This document shows, piece by piece, positions 46,666 to 59,400 of a stretch of 64,000 nucleotides of DNA. The position numbers and the translations under genes are program-made. This DNA comes from Crossaster papposus (Eukaryota > Echinodermata > Asteroidea > Velatida > Solasteridae), in NCBI GenBank assembly GCA_037893245.1, contig JBAIAA010000349.1, forward strand, positions 682,001 through 746,000. Reading direction: 5' to 3'. Under the pieces are notes generated by a model that was not told the DNA's origin, did not search any database, and saw only the letters and a program-made list of their open reading frames with translations. The first letter of the stretch is position 1, and the number at the start of each line of letters is the position of its first letter.

Positions 46666-48270
46666 CTTATCATCATCATCATCTAGCGGCCGCAACCGAG
46701 ATTCCGTTCACAACACCGCGCCAGTAATCTCTATCCCTCATGATGTTTGGAAGGTCCTCAATTTCATATTGTGTGTCCCTGCCAATCACATCTATGTAGT
46801 TGAGAGGTCTTCGTCCTCTATTAGGACATTGGAGTCTCCAGCATATTACATCAGAAATGACCTGATCCTTAGCACGATAGCAGTGGCCAGCAAGGCGTAC
46901 TCTACGTTGAGCAACAATATCAGAGATAGGTGGAATGTCTCCGTAAATCTGCTCTTTGGTCTTGTGCTCACGCCATGAGATGTTCTGCACCCTCATAAGA
47001 AGCCTAGTATATGTACCATCAAGGCGATCATGAAGTTCTTTCTTCATGGTCCAGGTTTCGGCTCCATAGAGAAGAATGCTCTCTACACAGGCTCTGAAAA
47101 AAGACAGCTTTGTTGACTTTGCAATACTTGATTGCCAGATGTTATGAAGCTTGTTGCAGGCACTCCAAGCTTGTCCTTTACGTGTCAGGAAGTCCTTCTT
47201 ACTGTCAGCAACATAGGACCCAAGGTACCTGAAATCGCTGACCTCTTTGAGTTGTGAGCCATCGTTGGAACATATTGGCAGGTGGTTCTCATCCTCATTG
47301 AAGGTCATGTACTCGGTCTTCTTTGCGTTGATAAAAAGACCGACCTTGGCTGCAGCAATCTCTAGGGATGTTAACAAGTCCTGTGCATCACACAGTTGAT
47401 CAGCCATGAGTGCAAGATCATCCGCGTAATCAAGATCAGTGAGGTGTAGGCTCCGATGGCGCCTTGACTGCTTCTGCTTGATCGTGAGGCCTTTGTCGTG
47501 GATGGAATCAAGGCTTTGCCTAAGTATGTAGTCCACCACAATCACAAATAGGAATGGAGCTAGAGTGTCTCCTTGAAGGATTCCAGCTGTAGTTATGAAC
47601 TCCTTAGTTGGGCCGTCCATGCTTTGCACAAAGCTTGATGGATTGTCGTACATGTTGGCGATGGCTTTGACAGTCTCATCTGGGACCCCGTAATTCAAGA
47701 GAATATGCAGCGGGATCTTTCTGTTGACACTATCAAATGCCTTGGCGAAATCTACAAACACAATAGATGCCTTCCGCTGGGAGATTCTCAGTTCTTCTAT
47801 GATTCTTTTGAGGGCAAGAATCTGAGGTAGTGTTGATCTATTTTTGCGAAAACCGTTTTGGTTCCGTCGTAGGATGGGATCAATATGAGGAGAGATTCTG
47901 TTTAGGAGCATCGAGTTGTAGATCTTTGAGGCTAGAGGTGAGAGTGTGATTCCTCTGTAATTCTGAGGTAGTTGAAGATCACCTTTCTTTGGAATTGGAA
48001 TGATTGAAGACATAGAGAAGGCTGCTGGTTTGTTTCCTTTATAGGTCTCATTACAGAAGTCTAACAGATGTTCGTGAAAGAGTGGGCTCTTCCAGATGAC
48101 TGCTGAGATGTTGTCAGGACCTGGTGTCCTGGTGTTTCCTAACTTTTTCAGACAGTGTTTAACCTCCTCTTTGGTAAAAGGACCAGTCTGGATTGGCATG
48201 CTATCTGCTACTTTGTGGTTGAAGAATGGGTCGTCAAGCTTGGTGTTACATTGCTCTTGTTTACCAACAA
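46666..48270 (-). mobile_element. 5'-truncated LINE with intact RT frame (B only)
   Basis: On the minus strand it starts mid-ORF2 and ends at a stop followed by an (ATG)n tail, read on the plus strand as ATCATCATCATC at 46667-46682. Segment A has the uninterrupted sequence at about 5280. The intact frame and tail suggest a fairly recent insertion. Confidence 0.8.
46679..48199 (-). CDS. Non-LTR retrotransposon reverse transcriptase, 506 codons, intact
   Basis: One open frame. KKLGNTRTPGPDNI and SIIPIPKKGDLQLPQNYRGI are RT blocks 1-2; GFRKNRST and VFVDFAKAFDSVNR hold the first catalytic Asp; GILQGDTLAPFLF is block B; LDYADDLALMADQL is the catalytic YADD; FRYLGSYVADS is the thumb start. The C-terminus (RRVRLAGHCYRAKDQ, MRDRDYWRGVVNG) is the tail found in several I/jockey-superclade LINEs. 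The endonuclease domain is missing (5' truncation), so it cannot move by itself. It reads against a background of relics, so it is the youngest LINE in the window. Confidence 0.85.
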   Translation of the reverse strand: MPIQTGPFTKEEVKHCLKKLGNTRTPGPDNISAVIWKSPLFHEHLLDFCNETYKGNKPAAFSMSSIIPIPKKGDLQLPQNYRGITLSPLASKIYNSMLLNRISPHIDPILRRNQNGFRKNRSTLPQILALKRIIEELRISQRKASIVFVDFAKAFDSVNRKIPLHILLNYGVPDETVKAIANMYDNPSSFVQSMDGPTKEFITTAGILQGDTLAPFLFVIVVDYILRQSLDSIHDKGLTIKQKQSRRHRSLHLTDLDYADDLALMADQLCDAQDLLTSLEIAAAKVGLFINAKKTEYMTFNEDENHLPICSNDGSQLKEVSDFRYLGSYVADSKKDFLTRKGQAWSACNKLHNIWQSSIAKSTKLSFFRACVESILLYGAETWTMKKELHDRLDGTYTRLLMRVQNISWREHKTKEQIYGDIPPISDIVAQRRVRLAGHCYRAKDQVISDVICWRLQCPNRGRRPLNYIDVIGRDTQYEIEDLPNIMRDRDYWRGVVNGISVAAAR

Positions 48271-48670
48271 CAATGTCCCAGGCAACAACAATGTCCCAGG
48301 TCTTCTTTTTAGGATTGGCTTAAGGCGTGCGGTTCAATTTGTGCGGTTCTTGTAGAAACCAAATATTTGGAAACTGTATCGAGTCGCATTTTGTTGTCAA
48401 TACCCATCCCGAAATTCAATCAAAATCAACGTCCAGAACCCTCTCGCTCATTTGAAGGTGGGTGTAAACATGCGTTTGTTTATGGTGTAAATGGAGGACA
48501 CATACCTGGCGATACGAAGGTGAATTGGAGTTAGGGTTAGAATCGAGGACGACCTCGATTGAGATTTGTGTACAAAACCAATGAGAGCCGTCGGAGTACA
48601 AACAAAGGAAATTTTCGAGAGGAACAAAGGAAACTCCTCGATTTACACCATAAACAAACGTGCATGCACA

Positions 48671-48870
48671 GGTGTTCCGGCACCACATAACGACCGAGGG
48701 GCGAGACAGAGGAGAACAAAGGAAACAAAAGCCCCTCGGTCGGCGGCATATGAATGGAAAAATTCGGTCCTCGATCTACGGTGCAAGCGCAAAGCAATGG
48801 GGATTGGGTATAACGTAGGAATAAAGGAAAACACAATATCGAGCCTCGATCGTTATGTGGTTCACGACTA
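48671..48870. mobile_element. MITE, about 200 bp (B only)
   Basis: Inverted ACCACATAACGACCGAGG (48682) and CCTCGATCGTTATGTGGT (48861) lie inside a stretch absent from A, where CATGCACA runs straight into TTGTGTATTAAC (near 5680). Confidence 0.7.
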
Positions 48871-49497
48871 GGTGTATTAACTGCATAGATTGTACACAAT
48901 GCATCGGTGCATCGATGTCAGAAATAGTTTTTACCAAACATTTTCTCCATTAGTATACCACTACATTGAGTAACAGGAAACCGACCATAGACAATGGTAA
49001 ATATTTATTTGATTTATAACATATAACAGAATTTACTACAACAATTGTTTACTTCAATGTTACAAAATAATCACCTTCCAAATCAATGATTTACATCTTA
49101 GAGACTGTATTAATAAGCCTTCTTACAGACCATGAATTATAAATAAAACAAAAACAAAAAACTCTAGATGTCATTTGCCGAGTGGGGATTGTTAGTTACG
49201 ATTTTCAAAGATTATTATTGTTTGAATAGTGTGTTTTCCCGCGCATTTTAACACGGAACGGGCAAATGCTACAATGAATTTAGTCACTGGTCATTCCAAG
49301 TGATCAATGCTCAATTAATTTAATCAATTAATTTGTCTCATCTGATGTCATCTACACAATGCAATGATTGAATTTTGAGACGAAATTGAAGTTAACCGTT
49401 TATGAAATTGAATGAAAACTAAAAGAGTTAAAATGTGCGAGATAACCTATACCGGCTATAGGGACAATTTCTTTAGTGTTTAGTTTAGTGACTTTAA

Positions 49498-49888
49498 AGA
49501 AATCGTATACGTTTGGTAATTGGAACCCACTGTTTGTTTCAATCCTATGTAGTTATAGATATATACCATAAACCTAACCTGTAAAAATCTTATTTTAAAA
49601 GGTGGTAGCGATTTTGAGATATTGCCGAAATTCTGGAGCGGTTTTGTCCACGCATCAGTAAGAATAATCTGCATTGGAATATACACTATGAGAAACGTCA
49701 CTACAGTAACGCTTCTCAGATTCAAATTTTTGGGGATAAACAGTGATATCTTTTTCCATAACCACAGTACTTCGAAGTGAAAAGTTTCTAAAAATGCATT
49801 ATACTGTCCAAAGCTGCTCTACTTCTTACCAAGTAAGTTTGTATTGCCATTAATTTTTTGGAGTAATTACCAAACGTATACGATCCCT
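49498..49888. mobile_element. MITE with TTAA target duplication (B only)
   Basis: TTAA occurs at 49494-49497 and 49889-49892, and A has the single site near 6298 (GACTTTAAGGTTTG). Ends are AGAAATCGTATACGTTTGGT and the complement of AGGGATCGTATACGTTTGGT. TTAA targets point to piggyBac- or Kolobok-type transposases; none is encoded here. Confidence 0.8.
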
Positions 49889-49892
49889 TTAA

Positions 49893-52445
49893 GATTTTGT
49901 AGAAGTAAATATGAATAGAGCATGTTACTGTTAACTTTCAAGATGATTGACTATTTACCTTAAAGCACTTGTTTACAATGTCTTCTTGTTACCGGGACCC
50001 ATTTGAGACAGTGGAATCCACTATATGGTCGACCCAGTTAAAATAAGAATTACAAAAATAACATTATAACCTACAGGATAATTGCTTATAGTTGTAAATA
50101 CAAAAATGCGAGTACAATCGATTACTACAGTCACATGCAAATTACTGATAATAGGACAATGTGGGCCTTTTAGAAACCTTTGCTTCGTCTTCGGCTTAGC
50201 CTCCGAATTCCGAATCAATGAGAAGCAAGTAGAAATTAGAGCAAATGGAAATAGTCTACCTTTTGGGTTCATATTAATCGGTTGATTGTTTTTGAAGCAC
50301 AACAGGGAACAAATAATGGCAGGGGATCTCGCAGTTGGGAATCGAAAATCGCCTTAAGTCAAAGACGAAGCCAGGGATTCAAAAAGGCCATAAGAAAAAT
50401 CTGTCAAGCAAAAGTGCGTGAAAACGAATAAACTCGGTGTTAATATATACGATGGAGACTATATTCAATGTAGGATACACCATTCGTAGATGCTTGAATT
50501 ATCAGGAATGGGTTGATTTGTGGGGTTGTATTGTACTGGTAAATACAGTTTAACTGACCTGTCTGAAGTTTTACAACCATGGATACTGAGAAAAAGCTTG
50601 GGCAGTGGTTCTTATGTTTCGGTGGATTTGTTTTTGCCGTCGCGAATTTTGTTTAATAAAATTCATTTTTGTTTAAACAATTATAGAATATCTAGTGCAA
50701 TCATTTTGCTGGATGCCTAGAATCATTATTTACTTTCAAATAAGTAAGACATTTCCTAATAATTCGGTAGTATTTTTTTCTCTCGATATATGCAAATGGT
50801 GTATATATATTCTACCTTTAACAAGTGTATCATGGTATCATAACATACACCACATTGAAAATACACTAATAATTATGTCACTAAAAATGTTTTTATTACA
50901 TGAGAAACAATGAGCTGTTTTGGCTGTTCGGACATGCTCTGTATCTTTCTATGTTTGTCTATCTATGTACATGTATGTATAAGTTTACTTTCTTCCCAAC
51001 TGGCCTTCTATTTCAATAGATATAGAAGTAAAAAGGAAACTTTCATGTAAAATAACTCGACATCCCCATCTATATATATATATATATGTAAATATCCAAT
51101 ATCAACCAAATTGAACGGATAGTTATGTAGATATAGGGCTTCAAATTGTACCCCTTTAATGACAAGTTCACTGGAAACAAAGTCGATTGGATCGGGTAAC
51201 TTTAGGTGCGCAATTCTGCCTAAAGCCCGGTTCATACTCGGCGTGAACGCGAGTTTGTGACGTCACGGGGTGTTTTCGTGCTGCGAATTTGCACAAGTCG
51301 AACACATTTCAACTCCGGCAAATAATTCGCAGCGATTGCTTCGTGACGTCAAATTCGTATTGAATTTTTTTCTCGGACGAAATTTAATGTAAACATTTTT
51401 GAAATTGAATTTGAATTTTTTTTTCAAATAGCCGGGTAAACTCATACAATAATAATTATTTCTGATATACCTGTACACGTTTAATATGCACGACAATAAA
51501 AATAAAATATTATCCAACTTAATGTTACACATTGATATTTATATTTACATCTTAAAGTTAAAGGGTACCTGGAATTCAAAACCTTAATATGGCGAAATAT
51601 ACGCTTTAATAACGCTGAATACCAACAACTACAAAAACACGAGTGTGTGTATTGTGTACACGTATCCGTTGATGTACATGTACGTCCGCATCGCCTAGGT
51701 GTACACAATACACAAATTCGTGTACGCATGTCGCGATCTATCGTCAACTGGCTATGCTGTGCATGGTATAGCCACGCTATGTTCTTACCGTGATTTCATC
51801 GCTTGTGGGCGGGGGCACAGCGCATATTGTTTTTCATTGTAGGGTCACGATTAATGAGCAAACATAAACAAATATGAAGTTTTTGCAGTTGTTAAGTATT
51901 CAGCGTTATTGAAGCGTATATTTCGCCATATTAAAGTTGTCAATTTCATGTACCCTCTATTAATTGCAGAAAGGGTAATATAATTTTGTTCACTAAATAA
52001 TTGTCTAACTAATTGTCAAACTAAATATTTGTATGTTTATTTAATATCGCTATTTGTATTTTATTTATACAAAAAAAAAAACTTTAAGTGCATGGTTATT
52101 TGATACCAGAATTGGTAATTTTCTATGGGCCTAAACTCCGGGCAGGGGGCAAGTTACCTCCCACTTTTATTCGGGGGTGGGCCATTAGACCATTCCCCAG
52201 ATTTTTGTGGTGATAATTTAAACAATAAATGTCAACATTGAGGTCATCCTGTAAGTGTTTATTATGCACTTGTATTAAAAACATTAACAGATAATGAACA
52301 TTGTAATTGCTTTAAACTTACCGCTGTATTGTTTTAGTGAGCAAGTAACTCTGCGATGTTGCATTAGGTGTATATTTGTGTCGCAAATGCAGCGCCCCTA
52401 TTGCTCTTTAATTTATATAACCTCCCTCCTCCATCCACCCTCGCT
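49893..52445. other. Non-coding DNA collinear with 6300-10130
   Basis: Matches segment A almost throughout, without the 530-bp extra block and without the A LINE. Frames open in one copy are usually shifted in the other, so no gene is supported. Confidence 0.55.
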
Positions 52446-53246
52446 TCCCGAAATTTCACGGCCGTTATATTTTGTTATTCCCACCCTCCATATACATGTA
52501 CTCGTTGATATATATATATTTACGCTACTACTAGAATTAACACCAAAATACCTAAGTCAATAATAACGATAACTGTTACATGTATATTAAATATTCAGAA
52601 CTCACAATACACAACACGTTCTATCACTAAATTATTTACAAATGCGATATTTTAAATCCTGTTTTCTTTTAAAGTTGGTTTATTTCGTTATTTTTGTACC
52701 CCATTTTGTACTCATTAGTGGGGTTTTTTAAAATGTTTTTTATAGTATTATGAATGTCATGAGCCGATTATGTTTAGTGAAAATGTTTGTACATCCTTTA
52801 ACGATTGTTTAATCAGTTTGCGCCGAGATTATTTTTAAGTTACCGAGACCACTGGCGGGATTATTTTTCATGAAAACAAAATGGATTTATTAAAATATTC
52901 CTGTTGATAATGCAACTACTACAAGATGCCAACACTTATTTACATGTTTTTGCCAACATTCTGTAGGCTTGGGCATTTTTTCTCTTTGCAGTCAGGGCGT
53001 GATATACGACAGCCGCTACCCGCCATAAAACCCGACGCGTGTGTATACATCATCAGGGAACTACACACAGGGCCGGGGATGTGTATGTACGCCGTAATAT
53101 TAAATATACAAATATTTGCAAGCCCAGCTGAAAAGCATTATGTTTGTATTTCCCCATTTGTTGTCGATTGCCATTCTTTGTTTTGGTTTCTTTGAAAAAA
53201 AAAAATTTCTCAGCGATACGAACAGCGCCTACACGCTTTAGCTGAA

Positions 53247-53402
53247 TTAATCAAGGCGACATCCAAGCAACTCAAACTGCAACCAACCAAACGCTTCAAC
53301 TTCGATAATCTCAATGCGCACTACCTTCGCCACCACGCTCTCATCGAACATGTTGGTAAACGGGATGCTGCCGTTCCCATCGGTATGGACGGCGACGAAT
53401 AT
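53247..53402 (-). CDS. Gene B exon 5: C-terminal third and stop
   Basis: 156 bp (one codon longer than A: HTDGNGSIP versus HTNGSIP). Acceptor TTTTTGTTCCAG|ATATTC. The last strands are VVRIEIIEVEAFGWLQFELL, then GCRLD and stop. Confidence 0.9.
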   Translation of the reverse strand: MFVAVHTDGNGSIPFTNMFDESVVAKVVRIEIIEVEAFGWLQFELLGCRLD

Positions 53403-56400
53403 CTGGAACAAAAACGATTCTGCAGTATAAATATCACTCGTCGAAGAGGCAACTTTTAAAAAACACATCTTGTTCCCAGAAACACACTTGCATTATATAT
53501 ATATATATATATATACACTCATTGGGTTTGTGTACTAAGACTGGTTAATGTTTTACTGGTTTCTATTTCTGCCAGAAAATAAGTGTTGCCGCGTTATAAT
53601 GAAAACTCAATTGCATTTCTACAAAAGTACATTTCATAAAAATAATGACTTAATTTTAACGGCTTTTCATTTCCGCGTAAAGTTTATAACCAGGCACAAT
53701 TTCACAACGGTTCTGTTAGGTGGTTTTTATTACCATGGATCGAAACCAAATCGTACATATTGAAGTTATCAATGATCAACAAACGTACTGTGGTGGAACG
53801 ACGTCGGCGGGGAGACCTCCTGGGATTGATCTTATTGATCCCAGGACTCCAACCAACGCCTATTATCACACACAAATATTCTTAGCCTTACCCGAGGATG
53901 AGCGGCTATCCAGACGCAAATGGGGACAATTTACGAACAGTGGACTTAGCCTAGAGGCAGTTCGCTTGGTTGAAATATACCACCGTTATGGGACTGAGGG
54001 GGTAACTTGAATGTGATATAATCAGAGCACTAATTAATTGGTCCTAATAGTCCTCACACAATGCAATTAAACCTGGGTGACAACAGATAAGATTCCAAGG
54101 ACGAGTATGGTTGCTCTTTTTCTTCATTGATCAAAGCTTCAATTATCTTTCTAAGCAATCAATACGTTTATACAATGATAATCCTCGCTTGTTAAAATAA
54201 GGGGTCAACTGCACATCTTATACTAAACTTAGCTCCAAGCAGTCCTCACTGTGGTCAACTTCATCACTATAAATAACTTGGCTTCAAGTAGTCCTCAATT
54301 ATCTTTCTAAGCAATCAATACGTTTATACAATGATAATCCTCGCTTGTTAAAATAAGGGGTCAACTGCACATCTTATACTAAACTTAGCTCCAAGCAGTC
54401 CTCACTGTGGTCAACTTCATCACTATAAATAACTTGGCTCCAAATAGTCCTCACTGTGGTCAACTTCATCACTATAAATAACCTGGCTCAAAGTATTCCT
54501 CACTGTGGTCAACAACATCACTTTAAATAACTTGGCTCCAATTAGTAATCCTCACTATGGTCAACTGAATCACTATAAATAACCTGGCTCCAAGTAGTCC
54601 TCACTGTGATCAACAGCATCACTATAAATAACTTGGCTCCAAGTAGTCCCCACTGTTGTCAACTGCATCACTATAAATAACCTGGCTCCAATTAGTCCTC
54701 ACTGTGGTCAACTGCACCACTATAAATAACTTGGCTCCAAAAAGTCCTTACTGTGGTCAACTGTATCACTATAAATAACTTGGCTCCAAGTAGTCCTCAC
54801 TGTGATCAACTGCATCACTATAAATAACTTGGCTCCAAGTAGTCCTCACTGTTGTCAACTGCACCACTATAAATAACTTGGCTCCAATTAGTCCTCACTG
54901 TGGTCAACTGCACCACTATAAATAACTTGGCTCCAATTAGTCCTCACTGTGGTCAACTGCACCACTATAAATAACTTGGCTCCAAGTAGTCCTCATTGTG
55001 GTCAACAGCATCACTATAAATAACTTGACTCCAATTAGTTCTCACTGTGGTCAACTGCATCACTATAAATAACTTGACCCCAATTAGTCCTCACTGTGGT
55101 CAACTGCATCACTATAAATAACTTGGCTCCAAATAGTCCTCACTGTGGTCAACTGTACCACTATAAATAACTTGGCTCCAAGTAGTCCTCACTGTGATCA
55201 ACAGCATCACTATAACTAACTTGGCTCCAAGTAGTCCCCACTGTTGTCAACTGCATCACTATAAATAACCTGGCTCCAATTAGTCCTCACTGTGGTCAAC
55301 TGCACCACTATAAATAACTTGGCTCCAAATAGTCCTTACTGTGGTCAACTGTACCACTATAAATAACTTGGCTCCAAGTAGTCCTCACTGTGATCAACTG
55401 CATCACTATAAATAACTTGGCTCCAAGTAGTCCTCACTGTGGTCAACTGCACCACTATAAATAACTTGGCTCCAATTAGTCCTCACTGTGGTCAACTGCA
55501 CCACTATAAATAACTTGGCTCCAATTAGTCCTCACTGTGGTCAACTGCACCACTATAAATAACTTGGCTCCAAGTAGTCCTCACTGTGGTCAACAGCATC
55601 ACTATAAATAACTTGACTCCAATTAGTTCTCACTGTGGTCAACTGCATCACTATAAATAACTTGACCCCAATTAGTCCTCACTGTGGTCAACTGCATCAC
55701 TATAAATAACTTGGCACCAAATAGTCCTCACTGTGGTCAACTGCACCACTATAAATAACTTGGCTCCAATTAGTCCTCACTGTGGTCAACTGCACCACTA
55801 TAAATAACTTGGCTCCAAGTAGTCCTCACTGTGGTCAACAGCATCACTATAAATAAATTGACTCCAATTAGTTCTCACTGTGGTCAACTGCATCACTATA
55901 AATAACTTGACCCCAATTAGTCCTTACTGTGGTCAACTGCATCACTATAAATAACTTGGCTCCAAATAGTCCTCACTGTGGTCAACTGTACCACTATAAA
56001 TAACTTGGCTCCAAGTAGTCCTCACTGTGATCAACAGCATCACTATAAATAACTTGGCTCCAAGTAGTCCCCACTGTTGTCAACTGCATCACTATAAATA
56101 ACCTGGCTCCAATTAGTCCTCACTGTTGTCAACTGCATCATTATAAATAACCTGGCTCCAATTAGTCCCCACTGTTGTCAACTGCATCACTATAAATAAC
56201 CTGGCTCCAATTAGTCCTCACTGTGGTCAACTGTACCACTATAAATAACTTGGCTCCAAGTAGTCCTCACTGTGATCAACTGCATCACTATAAATAACTT
56301 GGCTCCAAGTAGTTCTCACTGTGGCCAATTGCATCACTATAAATAAATTGGCTCCAAGTAGTCCTCATTGTAGTCAACTGCATCACTATAAATAACTTGG

Positions 56401-59400
56401 CTCCAAGTAGTCCTCACTGTGGTCAACTGCACCACTATAAATAACTTGGCTCCAATTAGTCCTCACTGTGGTCAAAAGCATCACTACAAATAACTTGGCT
56501 CCAAGTAGTCTTCACTGTGGTCAACTACACCACTCAATTATAATAACTAATAACAATATAAATTCTTACAGGTCTTTACTTGCAAATAATAAACACTTAT
56601 GGTGGAGTGGGGTACTTGCAATAACCCTCACACAAAGGTAAAGAAGCTCCACAATAACCAGAATTAATTCTCACTGAACAGAACGATCAGAATAATTCTC
56701 ACTGGACTTTAGAAACAATAGACCAATTTAACGTCTCTGGGGACAACTAGCTTAACGATCAGGGCTAGGGATGTACTCACGCCGACTGGCATAAAACATA
56801 CACCCGGTATGCAAACCCTTTAATCTCCCCCAGCTTTGCCAAGTCTCAAACAACAGGTTACCCTGGTACTGTCCCTATGGTAATATGACTGATTTGCATA
56901 AATCGTTAATCCCTGCCGCGTAATATATTTAGGTATATTATTATTTTTGTATTATTTTTTTAAGGGGGGGGGGTGATTCAACTTATATATCCTTACTTTA
57001 ATAACATTTTCTAAAGCATATAAGTGACTGAATAACTATGTCAACATAGTCAGTATTGGTGAGCTTCCAATTCACCAATTTGCTTACTGGCACAGTTATC
57101 ATATTAAAACCTTATGAAAATTCATATGAATAATAATAACATTTTTATATTTATCCCAGCAAACACAAACTGAGGAAAATCGTGTGTCCGTAAATTTGGT
57201 TAAAAATTAGTTAAAGGGTTGCCTAACATGGGAGACTTGAACAAGTGCAAGGAAATCCCCAAAATAACGTAGATATGATTATTGTAAGCAACAAACAATC
57301 CTTAATTTGGGAGGTTTCCTTGAACTTGTTCAAGTATCTCACCTTAGGCAACCATTCACCTACTTTTTAGCCCAATTTATGGACACACCATTTTTTCCCA
57401 GTTTTTGTTTGCTGGGCTGAATACCACAATGCTATCATTGTTCATAATGATTTTCAATAGGATTTGATAGGATAACTGTGCCAGTATAGTCCAGTAAAAA
57501 TACATAATTTTGTTTTGTTGACCTCAAACAAATTGCAACAAATTGTTTTTCACCACAGTTCACTTCTATAAGGTTCCTAGAATTACATACTAAAAATCTA
57601 CAAAAATCCAAGTGGTGGAAATATGTCTAATTTGCATAAATCGTTAATCCCTGCCATGTAATATGTTTATTCCCATATTTGGGTATATATTTTATTTTTA
57701 TTTTTTGAAAAGTTTATTTCGGTGATTCTACTTACATATCCTTACTTGAATAACATTTGCTAAAGCATATAAGTGACTGAATAATTATGAGAACACAGTA
57801 ATTATCCAAAATGACAACGTTGTGACCCTATAAATGTGCGCACATTACACTGTCTCCAGATATCATCATGTAGTCAGTATTGGTGAGCTTCAAATTCACC
57901 AAGTTGCTTACTGGCACAGTTATCATATTAAAACCTTATGAAAAATCATATGGACAATGATAACATTGTGATATTTAGCCCAGCAAACAAAAACCTGGAA
58001 AAAATGATGTGTCCCTAAATTGGGCTAACAAGTAGGTGAAGGGTTGCCTAAGGTGAGAGACTTGAACAAGTTCAAGGAAACCCCCCAAATTTAAGATTTG
58101 TGTTGCTTACAATAATCATATCTACGTTAAAATGTATTTTGGGGATTTCCTTGAACTTGTTCAAGTCTTCCATGTTAGGCAACCCTTTAACTACTTTTTA
58201 GCCCAATTTATAGACACACCATTTTTCCCAAGTAATTGTTTCCTGGGCTAAATATCACAATGTTATTATTGTTCATATGATTTTTCATAAGGTTTTAATA
58301 TGATAACTGTGCCAGTAAGCAACTTGGTGAATTTGAAGCTCACCAATACTGACTACATGATGATATCTGGAGACAGTGTAATGTGCGAACATTTATAGGG
58401 TCACAAAGTTGTCATTTTAGATAATTACTGTGTTCTCATAATTATTCAGTCACTTATATGCTTTAGCAAATGTTATTTAAGTAAGGATATGTAAGTAGAA
58501 TCACCAAAATAAACTTTTCAAAAAATAACAATAAAATATATACCAAAATATGGGAATAAACATATTACATGGCAGGGATTAACGATTTATGCAAATTAGA
58601 CATATTTCCACCACTTGGATTTTTGTAGATTTTTAGTATGTAATTCTAGGAACCTTATAGAAGTGAACTGTGGTGAAAAACAATTTGTTGCAATTTGTTT
58701 GAGGTCAAAACTTATTTTTCCTAGACTAGTAAGCAACTTAGTGATTTTGAAGCTCGTCCTTACTGACTACTTGATGAAATCTGGAGACAGATGCGTGCAA
58801 ATTATAGGGTATAATTGTAGTCATTTTGGACCATTACTATATTTTCATAATTATTCAGTTACTAACAAGCTTTCGAAAATATTATTGCAGTAAGTATGTG
58901 TAAGTAGAATCACCAAATAAAACTTTTCTAGAAAAATAATAATAATAATATACCCAAATATAGGAATAAATATACGCGGCAGGAGGGATTAACGATTGAT
59001 GCAAATTAGTCATATTTCCAGCACTTTGATTTGTTGAGATTTTTAGTACGTCATTCTAGGGACCTTATAGAATATTCTATTGCAATTTTTGTGAAGTCAA
59101 CAAAACAAAATTAAGTATTTTCCCTGGAATAATTTGCAATAACTGCCCAAATCTTCGACGAAGCCCCGGACTAGAACTGTACGCGGGGCTGATTGGTCGC
59201 GGCACCCCACTGGATGGTCACCGACCTTACGCGGGGCGAACCACTGACATGTCCCCACACTCATGTGCCTTACAGTACACGAATTAGACTAGTTTCAGTC
59301 TGACCCTGTTTAGCCACAATACAGCCAAATACCTGTCAAGTTAAAAATGCCATTTACCTTGATGTTTCCTTCTCCATCTGTCACGTACTCAAGGGTAGAT

